Source: SYIM01 sp039800325
GTDB lineage: Bacteria; Pseudomonadota; Gammaproteobacteria; Burkholderiales; Burkholderiaceae_E
Length of the DNA: 64,000 nt
Assembly: GCA_039800325.1 (NCBI GenBank)
Contig: JBDLQY010000256.1
Coordinates: 1 to 64,000 of the forward strand
Reading direction: 5' to 3'
Shown here: positions 51,574 to 59,397 of the stretch, piece by piece
Position numbering within the stretch: the first letter of the stretch is position 1
Layout of the letters: each line of letters starts with the position of its first letter
Made by a program: the position numbers and the translations under genes
Notes under the pieces: model-generated
What the model was told of the DNA's origin: nothing
Database searches by the model: none
Seen by the model: the letters and a program-made list of their open reading frames with translations, nothing else

Positions 51574-52866
51574 ATGGTTCCCCATCTTGTCACCGCCATG
51601 CAAGGTCCGCTGCACGACATCGAGCGCCGTATGCTGGATGCCACGCCGCAGATCGAGCGCTGGTTCCGCCTCGAGTGGCAGGACCACACGCCGCCCTTCT
51701 ACGGGTCGGTAGACCTGCGTAATGCGGGCTTTAAACTCGCGCCGGTTGATACCAATCTGTTTCCCGGCGGCTTCAACAATTTATCTGAGCCTATGCTGCC
51801 GCTGGCGGTTCAGGCAGCGATGGCTGCGATTGAAAAATACTGTCCAGATGCGCGCAATCTGCTGCTTATCCCCGAGAATCACACCCGAAACACCTACTAC
51901 CTGCGCAATGTCCACCGGCTATCGATGATTCTGCGTCAGACCGGGCTTAACGTGCGGCTGGGTTCGCTGAATCCAGAGATCACCGAGCCCACCACGCTCG
52001 AGCTGCCCGATGGCGAGCAACTGGTGCTTGAGCCCCTGGTGCGTAAAGGTAAGCGCGTCATGCTTGAGGGTTTCGATCCGTGCTCGATCCTGCTAAACAA
52101 TGACCTCTCGGCAGGGCTGCCCGCCATCCTGACCGATGTGCATGAGCAGGTGCTGCTGCCGCCCTTGCATGCGGGGTGGGCGGTCCGCCGCAAGACGAGG
52201 CACTTTGCCGCCTACAACGAAGTCGTCAAGCGATTCGCTAAGCTGATCGATATCGACCCTTGGCTGATCAACCCCTATTTCGCGGCGTGTGGTGGTATCG
52301 ATTTTCACGAACGAGAGGGCGAGGAGTGTCTGGCCTCCAATGTGGACTCGCTGCTTAAGCAGATTCGCCTGAAGTACCGTGAGTACGGCATCACCGAAAC
52401 CCCTTTTGTGATCGTCAAAGCAGATGCCGGCACCTATGGCATGGGCGTTATGTCGGTCAAAGATGCTGAAGAGGTCCGTAATCTCAACCGCAAGCAGCGC
52501 AACAAGATGGCGGTGGTCAAAGAGGGTCTGCAGGTCAGTGATGTCATCCTGCAGGAAGGCGTCCATACCTTTGAGACGGTCGAATCCGGGGTGGCTGAGC
52601 CTGTGGTCTACATGATCGACCGCTACGTGGTGGGTGGGTTTTACCGAGTGCATACGACGCGCGGCAAGGACGAAAACCTAAACGCGCCGGGCATGCATTT
52701 CGTACCCCTTCCTTTTGCCTCCAGCTGCAATTTGCCCGACTCCAAAGGCGAGCCTGATTGCGCCCCCAATCGTTTCTACGCGTACGGAGTGGTTGCCCGG
52801 CTGGCGTTGCTGGCGGCCTCGATTGAGCTCGAGCAGACCGACCCCGATCAGGCCCGATACGGTTGA
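51574..52866 (+). CDS. gshA: Glutamate-cysteine ligase, proteobacterial GshA type
   Basis: 430 residues from the ATG at 51574; the longer frame starts inside the amtB terminator. Matches the GshA family of beta/gamma proteobacteria (not the E. coli gshA family): GSVDLRNAGFKLAPVDTNLFPGGFNN, CGGIDFHEREGEE and VIVKADAGTYGMGVM. It joins glutamate and cysteine with ATP to give gamma-glutamylcysteine. gshB follows 10 bases downstream, making a two-gene glutathione synthesis unit. Confidence 0.92.
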   Translation: MVPHLVTAMQGPLHDIERRMLDATPQIERWFRLEWQDHTPPFYGSVDLRNAGFKLAPVDTNLFPGGFNNLSEPMLPLAVQAAMAAIEKYCPDARNLLLIPENHTRNTYYLRNVHRLSMILRQTGLNVRLGSLNPEITEPTTLELPDGEQLVLEPLVRKGKRVMLEGFDPCSILLNNDLSAGLPAILTDVHEQVLLPPLHAGWAVRRKTRHFAAYNEVVKRFAKLIDIDPWLINPYFAACGGIDFHEREGEECLASNVDSLLKQIRLKYREYGITETPFVIVKADAGTYGMGVMSVKDAEEVRNLNRKQRNKMAVVKEGLQVSDVILQEGVHTFETVESGVAEPVVYMIDRYVVGGFYRVHTTRGKDENLNAPGMHFVPLPFASSCNLPDSKGEPDCAPNRFYAYGVVARLALLAASIELEQTDPDQARYG

Positions 52867-52876
52867 GAGGCCGACA

Positions 52877-53842
52877 ATGCGACTGCTTTTCATCATCGAC
52901 CCTATCGAATCGCTTAAGCCTTATAAGGACTCCACTTACGCCATGATGGTCGAGGCTGCTCAACGCGGGCATGAGCTGTGGTTCTGCGAGCAGGGCGAGC
53001 TGTCATCTATGAGTGGTGTGCGCGCGCAGGTCAGTCGATTACAGCTTACCGACACCACCGGCCAGCGAAGCGACTGGTGGCAGGCTGCGCCGCGTGAGCA
53101 GGCTGCACTGACGGCCTTTGACGCCGTCTTGATGCGCAAAGATCCGCCCTTTGACATGGAATACGTGGCCTCCACCTGGCTGCTTGAGCAGGCCGTGCGC
53201 GAGGGCGCGCGCGTGTTTAACGCGCCCGATGCGGTACGCGACCACAACGAAAAGCTCGCCATTCTGCAGTTTCCGCAGTTTACGGCGCCAACTCTGGTCA
53301 CCCGAAGCGCGTCTGAGCTGCGGGCCTTTGTTGCCGAGCACCAGGACACGGTCTTCAAGTTACTCGATGGCATGGGCGGTATGTCCATTTTCAGAGTGCG
53401 CGCGGGCGACCCCAATCTGTCGGTCATCATCGAGACCATGAACCGGTTTGGTGAACGAAGCGTCATGGCCCAGCGTTACCTGCCCGAGATCACCGAAGGG
53501 GACAAGCGAATCCTGCTCATCGGTGGCAGCGTGGTGCCTTACAGTCTTGCCCGAATCCCTTTGGCGGGCGAGTCGCGAGGCAACCTCGCCGCGGGCGGTC
53601 GGGGCGTGGCTCGAGCGCTCGATGCACGCGACCGCGAAATTGCCGAGTCTTTGGCGCCTGTCCTCGCCGCGCGCGGCTTGTTACTGGTAGGGCTTGATGT
53701 CATCGGCCGATACGTTACCGAGATTAATGTCACCAGCCCGACCTGTTTTCAGGAAATTACTCAGCAGACGGGTTTCTCGGTGGCGGGTCTCTTCATTGAC
53801 GCGCTGCAAATGGCGGTCGCGTCGCCCGCAAAGGCCGGATAA
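52877..53842 (+). CDS. gshB: Glutathione synthetase
   Basis: 321 residues from the ATG at 52877 with AGAGG 7 bases upstream; the upstream open frame overlaps gshA. ATP-grasp enzyme with N-terminal FIIDPIESLKPYKDST, the phosphate loop LLDGMGGMSIFRV, metal site segment EINVTSPTCFQEI, all characteristic of bacterial GshB. It adds glycine to gamma-glutamylcysteine. Next gene starts 87 bases later. Confidence 0.95.
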   Translation: MRLLFIIDPIESLKPYKDSTYAMMVEAAQRGHELWFCEQGELSSMSGVRAQVSRLQLTDTTGQRSDWWQAAPREQAALTAFDAVLMRKDPPFDMEYVASTWLLEQAVREGARVFNAPDAVRDHNEKLAILQFPQFTAPTLVTRSASELRAFVAEHQDTVFKLLDGMGGMSIFRVRAGDPNLSVIIETMNRFGERSVMAQRYLPEITEGDKRILLIGGSVVPYSLARIPLAGESRGNLAAGGRGVARALDARDREIAESLAPVLAARGLLLVGLDVIGRYVTEINVTSPTCFQEITQQTGFSVAGLFIDALQMAVASPAKAG

Positions 53843-53929
53843 GTAAGAGGGCTCAGGCTTGGCGGCTGCTTTCTCGAATGCATCCAGTCCGGCGCCTGCG
53901 GCCGCCAGTCTTGCCCGGTGGAGCGTCTC

Positions 53930-54352
53930 ATGATCGGCATCATGGTGGTTTCTCACGAGCCATTGGGTACGGCGCTTCTTAATTGCACGCGTCATATCTT
54001 TGGGCGCTTGCCTGTGCAGCTTGCGGCGCTCGATGTGATTCCTGATGAAGACCCCACGGTCGCGATTGACGCGGCGCGCGAGCTGCTCTCGCGCATCAAC
54101 GATGGCAGTGGCGTCATCGTGTTAACCGATGTGTTTGGGGCCACACCATCACGCATTGCATTGGCGCTCCATGAACCTAATCGGGTCAGCGTGATTGCCG
54201 GCGTCAATCTGCCCATCCTCATCAAGGCGCTTGGTAACCGTCGTGGGCCCCTCGAAGAGGTTCTGGTCAGTCTTGTGCAGTCGGGGCAAAATGCCATTCA
54301 GATCATTGAGCCTGAAGCACCGGTAAAAGCAAAAGAGCATGTATCGAGCTGA
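53930..54352 (+). CDS. PTS system EIIA component, mannose family
   Basis: 140 residues from the ATG at 53930 with GGAG 6 bases upstream. Mannose-type EIIA fold: phosphorylatable H9 in MVVSHEPLG, VIVLTDVFGATPS, and the C-terminal helix. It is a soluble protein that accepts phosphate from HPr. No EIIB, EIIC or EIID gene is adjacent, so it is probably a regulatory phosphocarrier rather than part of a sugar transporter. It overlaps the ptsH start by 14 bases. Confidence 0.9.
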   Translation: MIGIMVVSHEPLGTALLNCTRHIFGRLPVQLAALDVIPDEDPTVAIDAARELLSRINDGSGVIVLTDVFGATPSRIALALHEPNRVSVIAGVNLPILIKALGNRRGPLEEVLVSLVQSGQNAIQIIEPEAPVKAKEHVSS

Positions 54353-54614
54353 AGCAGTGGTGGTGAACAAACTAGGTCTGCATGCCAGGCCCTCGGCAAA
54401 GCTTACGGCCACCGCCGGACGCTTTCGGGCCGAGGTATGGTTGTCGCGTGGTGCCCGCAGGGTTAATGCTAAAAGCATCATGGGCGTCATGATGCTGGCA
54501 GCCGCTTGTGGCTCCACCGTGGTCGTTGAGGCCGACGGCCCTGACGAGCAGGAGGCCGTTCAAACAATTACGGCCCTGATCGCTGATGGGTTCGGCGAAG
54601 AGTTCGGAGCCTGA
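54339..54614 (+). CDS. ptsH: Phosphocarrier protein HPr
   Basis: 91 residues. Phosphorylation site H15 in NKLGLHARPSAKL and the conserved S46 (NAKSIMGVMML) that is the HprK target in other bacteria. It shuttles phosphate from Enzyme I to EIIA. Overlap with the upstream EIIA gene and a 32-base gap to ptsI indicate one transcript. Confidence 0.95.
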   Translation: MYRAEAVVVNKLGLHARPSAKLTATAGRFRAEVWLSRGARRVNAKSIMGVMMLAAACGSTVVVEADGPDEQEAVQTITALIADGFGEEFGA

Positions 54615-54646
54615 GACATGCGCTTCATCGGCAACCTGGGATACCC

Positions 54647-56362
54647 ATGCTGAGCTTTGACGGACTCGGTATCGGCGGTGGCATCGCTATTGGTCGTGCG
54701 CGTGTGCTCGAGTCCAGCCGCGTGGACGTGCCCCGCTATCGGGTTCACGGCGAAGGGTTGGCCACCGAGCAGGCTCGACTTGAGAAGGCGCTCGCCCAAG
54801 TGCGCAATGAATTTGCCCAACTGCTGGCGCATCTGCCGGTTGATGCACCCGCCGAGGCCGGAGCACTGCTTGAAGTTCATCGCATGATTCTCGATGACCC
54901 TGCACTCGCCCGCGCTGCCCATGACGGTATTGCAGCACAGGCTTGGAATGCCGAATGGGCGGTATGGCATTGTGCGAGTCAACTCGCCGACCAATTCGCT
55001 GAGCTCGATGAAGACTACTTCCGTGAGCGCGGCCGCGACGTACTTCAGGTTGCTGACCGCGTGATGCGCGCCCTGTCTGGCAGCCGATCGAGCAAGCCGC
55101 CTGAGGCTGCTGAGCCTGTCATTTATTGTGCGGAAGACATTGCCCCGGCCGATATGCTGGGTCTTCGCCACGCCGCAGGCTTTGCCATCGACCTGGGCGG
55201 GGTTACCTCACATACGGCCATTCTGGCGCGCAGCATGAATGTGCCAGCCGTTCTCGCCCTGGGCGCGGCGCGTGATCAAATTCGAGATGATGATTGGCTC
55301 ATTCTGGATGGTGACGCGGGTCGACTCATCGTATCGCCCGAGCCGTCCGTACTGCAGCAGTACCGGGCTCGGCAGGCCCAGGATAGACAGCAGACCGAAC
55401 TGCTTCGTGAACTCGTTCGAGTCGCTTCTCGCACGCTTGACGACTGTGAAGTTGAGCTGATGGCCAATCTTGAGCATCCCGATGAGGTTGACCAGGCCAA
55501 TGAAGTCGGTGCGGCCGGCGTGGGCCTGTTCCGAACAGAGTTTTTGTTTATGAACCGCGGGCTCGAGCCCTCAGAGGATGAGCAATTTGAGGCGTATCGC
55601 TCGGTGGTGGTGGGTATGGAGGGTCGGCCGGTGACCATCCGTACCATTGATGTTGGCGCGGACAAGGTGATAGAGCCGCACGCCAGCGTCAATGCGCCCA
55701 ACCCTGCGCTGGGTCTTCGGGCCATCCGATATAGTCTGGCTCGCCCCGAACGTTTTCTGGTGCAGCTGCGGGCGATCCTGCGTGCCTCGCACTATGGTCC
55801 GGTGCGCTTACTGCTGCCCATGCTTGCGCATGGTCATGAAATAGACGCCAGCCTTTCTTTGATCGAGCAGGCTTGCGATCAATTGCGTCATCGTGGACAG
55901 CCTTTCGACAGCCAACTGCCTGTGGGCGGCATGATCGAAGTGCCTGCGGCGGCACTGTGCGCGGACTACTTTGCTCGTCGCCTCGATTTTCTGTCTATTG
56001 GCACCAACGACCTCACCCAGTACACGCTGGCCATTGATCGCGCCGATCACGAGGTGGCCTCGCTGTACGAACCCTTTCATCCAGCGGTTCTTAGGCTGAT
56101 CGCGCATACGCTCAGGGCAGCGCGGCGGGCTGACAAACCGGTAGCGGTGTGCGGCGAGATGGCCGGTGACTGCGAGGCTACTCGTGTGTTGCTCGGACTG
56201 GGCCTGACGCAGTTTTCCATGCAGGCGGCCAGTCTTCTACGGGTTAAGCGCGAGATCATTCGCGCCGACCGGCGGCGTCTGCTGCCGGTCGCCCGACGAC
56301 TGTTACGCGCTCAGACGCCGCAGGAAGTCGATGAAGTCCGCTCCGCACTGCGCGGCCTGTAG
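54647..56362 (+). CDS. ptsI: PTS phosphoenolpyruvate-protein phosphotransferase (Enzyme I)
   Basis: 571 residues. Phospho-histidine H189 lies in DLGGVTSHTAILAR, the same number as in E. coli EI; the PEP-binding C-terminal half carries GVGLFRTEFLFMNR and FLSIGTNDLTQYTLAIDR. Autophosphorylates from PEP and passes phosphate to HPr. No N-terminal GAF domain, so it is the sugar-PTS type and not PtsP. Last gene of gshA-gshB-EIIA-HPr-EI. Confidence 0.95.
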   Translation: MLSFDGLGIGGGIAIGRARVLESSRVDVPRYRVHGEGLATEQARLEKALAQVRNEFAQLLAHLPVDAPAEAGALLEVHRMILDDPALARAAHDGIAAQAWNAEWAVWHCASQLADQFAELDEDYFRERGRDVLQVADRVMRALSGSRSSKPPEAAEPVIYCAEDIAPADMLGLRHAAGFAIDLGGVTSHTAILARSMNVPAVLALGAARDQIRDDDWLILDGDAGRLIVSPEPSVLQQYRARQAQDRQQTELLRELVRVASRTLDDCEVELMANLEHPDEVDQANEVGAAGVGLFRTEFLFMNRGLEPSEDEQFEAYRSVVVGMEGRPVTIRTIDVGADKVIEPHASVNAPNPALGLRAIRYSLARPERFLVQLRAILRASHYGPVRLLLPMLAHGHEIDASLSLIEQACDQLRHRGQPFDSQLPVGGMIEVPAAALCADYFARRLDFLSIGTNDLTQYTLAIDRADHEVASLYEPFHPAVLRLIAHTLRAARRADKPVAVCGEMAGDCEATRVLLGLGLTQFSMQAASLLRVKREIIRADRRRLLPVARRLLRAQTPQEVDEVRSALRGL

Positions 56363-56371
56363 GTTTGCTAT

Positions 56372-56399
56372 TTGACACAGGCGGCGCCTGCGCTAAACT
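56372..56399 (+). promoter_or_regulatory. Sigma-70 promoter of metX
   Basis: A perfect -35 TTGACA (56372-56377), 16-base spacer and -10 TAAACT (56394-56399). Start predicted near 56406, about 7 bases before the riboswitch P1 stem, so the aptamer would be the first structure in the RNA. Confidence 0.65.
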
Positions 56400-56410
56400 T
56401 CCTTCAGGTA

Positions 56411-56466
56411 TTCGCGCCGATTTGACGACTAGCTTGCGGGCGCGCAACAAGTACGGCTAAAGCGGC
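56411..56466 (+). ncRNA. SAM-II (SAM-alpha) riboswitch
   Basis: P1 is formed by CGCGCC (56413-56418) and GGCGCG (56439-56444). The loop opens GATTTGAC, then TAGCTTGC, and the 3' part reads AACAAGTACGGCTAAAGCGG. These follow the SAM-II core known from its crystal structure: CGCGCY-GAUUURAC ... GCGCG ... AAGU/AUGUAGCUAAA. TAGC (56430-56433) can pair with GCTA (56456-56459) in the pseudoknot. SAM-II riboswitches regulate metA, metX and related genes, mostly in Alphaproteobacteria. Confidence 0.8.
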
Positions 56467-56517
56467 GTGGGCCCAGGTCCCAAGCCCGATCCGCTTGCCA
56501 AGCCGGTCGGGCTTTTT
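56460..56517 (+). terminator. Rho-independent terminator with overlapping antiterminator in the metX leader
   Basis: Terminator: AAGCCCGA (56482-56489) pairs with TCGGGCTT (56507-56514), with inner GCTT/AAGC pairing, followed by five T. Antiterminator: AAGCGG (56460-56465) with CCGCTT (56491-56496) and GGGC (56469-56472) with GCCC (56484-56487). The antiterminator uses the 3' end of the SAM-II aptamer and the 5' arm of the terminator, so SAM binding would favour termination. Confidence 0.78.
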
Positions 56518-56530
56518 CATTCTGGTGTCC

Positions 56531-57700
56531 ATGACGGATTCGCGGGTTAGCGCTTACCGGATGCGCTTCGAACAACCACTGGCTTTGGCCAGCGGTGCGA
56601 GCATTTCCGACTACGAGCTGGTGTATGAGACCCACGGCGAACTCAACGCCGATCGGTCCAACGCAGTGCTCATCTGTCACGCATTAAATGCATCGCACCA
56701 TGTAGCGGGTGTTTCGGCCGAGCCGCCACACGAGCTGGGTTGGTGGGACAACATGGTGGGGCCTGGCAAGCCAGTCGATACCCGGCGTTTTTTTGTGATT
56801 GGTATCAACAACCTGGGAAGCTGCTTTGGTTCGACCGGGCCCATGTCGGTCAATCCCGCCACCGGCCGAGCGTATGGGCCCGATTTTCCGGTGGTGACGG
56901 TTGAGGACTGGGTGCATACACAGGCCCGCCTGGCCGACCGCCTGGGTATCGAGCGATTTGCGGCGGTCATGGGGGGAAGTCTGGGCGGCATGCAGGCGCT
57001 GGCCTGGTCTTATCTTTATCCCGGCCGAATTGCGCACTGCCTGGCTATTGCCAGCACGCCCAAGCTGTCCGCGCAGAACATCGCCTTCAATGAGGTCGCC
57101 CGCAGAGCCATTCTGACCGATCCCGATTTTCATGGCGGCCGCTTTTATGATCACGGCGTGGTGCCTAAACGGGGCCTGCAGGTGGCTCGTATGATTGGCC
57201 ACATCACGTATCTGTCTGATGATTCCATGGCCGAAAAATTCGGCCGTGTGCTGCGTCCACAATCACCCCAGTCCGATCCGCGCAGCGACTATCGCTTTAC
57301 CTTCGATATCGAGTTTGAGATCGAGTCGTATCTTCGCTACCAAGGCGAAAAATTCTCGCGTTATTTCGATGCCAACACCTATCTGCTCATTACGCGGGCC
57401 CTCGATTATTTTGATCCGGCACGAGCCTTGGGCGATGATTTATCGGCTGCACTTGCGCCTGCAAGCGCCAGCTTTCTGATCGCGTCGTTCACCACCGACT
57501 GGCGTTTTGCGCCTGAGCGCAGTCGCGAGATCGTTCAGGCGCTGCTGAAGGCGGGCAAACCTGTCACCTATGCGGAAATCGATGCGCCGCATGGGCATGA
57601 TGCTTTTTTGCTTGAGCACCCTCAGTACCATGCGCTGGTTAAAGCGTATTTCGAGCGGATAGCTGCAGCCGTCGGCGTCGCGTCGCTGGAGACCCTTTGA
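56531..57700 (+). CDS. metX: Homoserine O-acetyltransferase (or succinyltransferase) MetX
   Basis: 389 residues from the ATG at 56531, downstream of the leader terminator; the longer frame from 56495 starts inside the terminator. Alpha/beta hydrolase with nucleophile in GGSLGGMQALAWSY, catalytic His in the terminal HGHDAFLLEHP, and the substrate-binding GSTGPMSVNP. It acylates homoserine in methionine synthesis. Acetyl or succinyl specificity cannot be told from these motifs alone. Its stop overlaps the metW start (TGATG). Confidence 0.94.
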   Translation: MTDSRVSAYRMRFEQPLALASGASISDYELVYETHGELNADRSNAVLICHALNASHHVAGVSAEPPHELGWWDNMVGPGKPVDTRRFFVIGINNLGSCFGSTGPMSVNPATGRAYGPDFPVVTVEDWVHTQARLADRLGIERFAAVMGGSLGGMQALAWSYLYPGRIAHCLAIASTPKLSAQNIAFNEVARRAILTDPDFHGGRFYDHGVVPKRGLQVARMIGHITYLSDDSMAEKFGRVLRPQSPQSDPRSDYRFTFDIEFEIESYLRYQGEKFSRYFDANTYLLITRALDYFDPARALGDDLSAALAPASASFLIASFTTDWRFAPERSREIVQALLKAGKPVTYAEIDAPHGHDAFLLEHPQYHALVKAYFERIAAAVGVASLETL

Positions 57701-58356
57701 TGAGTCTGCCTCAGCCCCGGCTTCCTGGCGCCCTTCGCCCCGACCTGGCGCTGATCGCGACCTGGGTCGAGCCGCAGTCGCGCGTACTTGACCTCGGCTG
57801 CGGCGACGGTCAGCTGCTTGATTATCTTCAGCGCGAGCGGCGCTGCCGCGCCTATGGCGTTGAAATCGACGATGCCAGCGTGCTTGCCTGTGTGCAGCGC
57901 GGTGTAGAAGTCATTCAGCGCGACATCGAGGCTGGTCTGGGTATGTTTGGCGCCGATGCATTCGATGTGGCGGTGTTGTCCATGGCGGTGCAGGCCACGC
58001 ACCGCACTGAACAGGTACTCGCCGAGATGAGCCAGGTTGCAGCCGAGGGAATCGTCTCGATTCCAAATTTCGGTCACTGGTACCACGCCTGGTCGCTGTT
58101 ACGCGGGCGCATGCCGGTCTCTCGCGAGATGCCCTACCAGTGGTACAACACGCCCAATCTGCATCTGGCCACGGTCTCAGATTTTGAAGACCTACTGGCG
58201 CAGTTGGGGCTGGTTATTACCCAGCGGGCTTTTCTGGCCGACGGCAAGGCCGTGCACTGGCTCGCTGGTTGGCGCGCAACGCAGGCCATTTATCGTTTTC
58301 GTCGCAATTCATCCAGCCGCCGTGCCAACTCGGGCGAGCGCAGCGACGCCTCATAG
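57700..58356 (+). CDS. metW: Methionine biosynthesis protein MetW (SAM-dependent methyltransferase fold)
   Basis: 218 residues from the ATG at 57700 overlapping the metX stop; a TTG three bases earlier is less likely. SAM motif LDLGCGDGQLLDYL, IEIDDASV-like acidic loop (VEIDDASV), and family segments FGHWYHAWSLLRGRMPVSREMPYQWYNTPN given here by position (about residues 127-154). MetW is needed with MetX for full homoserine acyltransferase activity in several proteobacteria. Its last 67 bases overlap the convergent crotonase gene. Confidence 0.93.
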   Translation: MSLPQPRLPGALRPDLALIATWVEPQSRVLDLGCGDGQLLDYLQRERRCRAYGVEIDDASVLACVQRGVEVIQRDIEAGLGMFGADAFDVAVLSMAVQATHRTEQVLAEMSQVAAEGIVSIPNFGHWYHAWSLLRGRMPVSREMPYQWYNTPNLHLATVSDFEDLLAQLGLVITQRAFLADGKAVHWLAGWRATQAIYRFRRNSSSRRANSGERSDAS

Positions 58357-59174
58357 GCTTTCTGTATCGGGTCCTGCAGGGCGGGTGTCATGCCCGCGTG
58401 GGCAAGCGCCAGGAGGTCGCGCTTCATGCTGGCGACAACCCCCGGATCGGTTTGCGCGATCGCCTCCAGCAGGGTCGCAACCGTTCTGCCCAGGGCTTCG
58501 CGCTCGCACAGTTGCGATACGAATCCGATGCGAAGAATTTCGTCGGACTCGATGGTTGTACCGGTGAGCATCAGGCGGCTCGCCGCTGCTAACCCTAATC
58601 GGGTGACATAGCGTCGCAGCCCGCCCGGGTAGTAATGCAGACCGATTCTGGCCGCGGGCATGAACAAGCGCATGTCGCTTACGCCAATGCGAAGATCACA
58701 CGCCAACGCCAGATCGGTTGCGCCACCGTAGGCACTGCCGTTCAGTGCGGCGATGGTGGTGAAGGGTAGCTGCTCAAGCGCGTCGAGCATGTGTTCGAAG
58801 CCGCCCTGAAGCGATTCGATGATGGACTGCAGCGTAAAGCCCGAGCAGAAACTGCGTTCTCCGACGCCACTGATCACCAGCGCGCGAGGCCAGGCAGACT
58901 CGGCGTGGCTTTGCGCCAGATCCTCGAAGCAGTCAATAAGGGCTGAAACGTCGGCCGGATCGAGCCGGTTATGCTCATCGGGCCGATCCAGTATCAGACA
59001 TGCGTAGCGACCTTCACGCAACATGCGTGGAGCGCCTGAATGCGACGCTAGCCGGGGAGCCCGTGCCGCCCGCAACAACAGGGTTTCGAGCGACGGCACC
59101 TCGAGGGTTTCGTCGCGTGGTGAGCCGATGGAATCGCCCGGCGGCTCTGCCGGGTGAGGGGGTCGTCGTGCCAT
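58290..59174 (-). CDS. Crotonase-fold protein lacking both catalytic glutamates
   Basis: 294 residues from the ATG at 59174; an ATG at 59024 near the start of clear similarity is an alternative. Crotonase core: LDRPDEHNRLDPADV, ISGVGERSFCSGFTL, ALNGSAYGGATDLALACD and MPAARIGLHYYPGGL. Enoyl-CoA hydratases use two Glu, in GGGCELAL and PEVxLG. Here the first is D154 and the second A174, so hydration by the usual mechanism is unlikely; isomerase, thioesterase or hydrolase activity is possible. Its 3' end overlaps metW on the other strand. Confidence 0.82.
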   Translation of the reverse strand: MARRPPHPAEPPGDSIGSPRDETLEVPSLETLLLRAARAPRLASHSGAPRMLREGRYACLILDRPDEHNRLDPADVSALIDCFEDLAQSHAESAWPRALVISGVGERSFCSGFTLQSIIESLQGGFEHMLDALEQLPFTTIAALNGSAYGGATDLALACDLRIGVSDMRLFMPAARIGLHYYPGGLRRYVTRLGLAAASRLMLTGTTIESDEILRIGFVSQLCEREALGRTVATLLEAIAQTDPGVVASMKRDLLALAHAGMTPALQDPIQKAYEASLRSPELARRLDELRRKR

Positions 59175-59397
59175 CTGTCAAGCATACCGGGTAGGTCGGT
59201 AGAACTCGGTCTGCGGTTTCATTCGACCGCGCTGCGCTTTATAGCAACCGCGCCGCGTGTTCCCACGGCCCAGACGTGCGCCCGTATGGCCCCGTAACAC
59301 CTCAGCAGGTTTGCCTAGGCTAAGCGCCCGATTGCTGCGCCCCTGAGTCGGTCGCCATGCTGTGCAGCCCGCTCAAGTCTTTCCCGAGGTTCGAATC

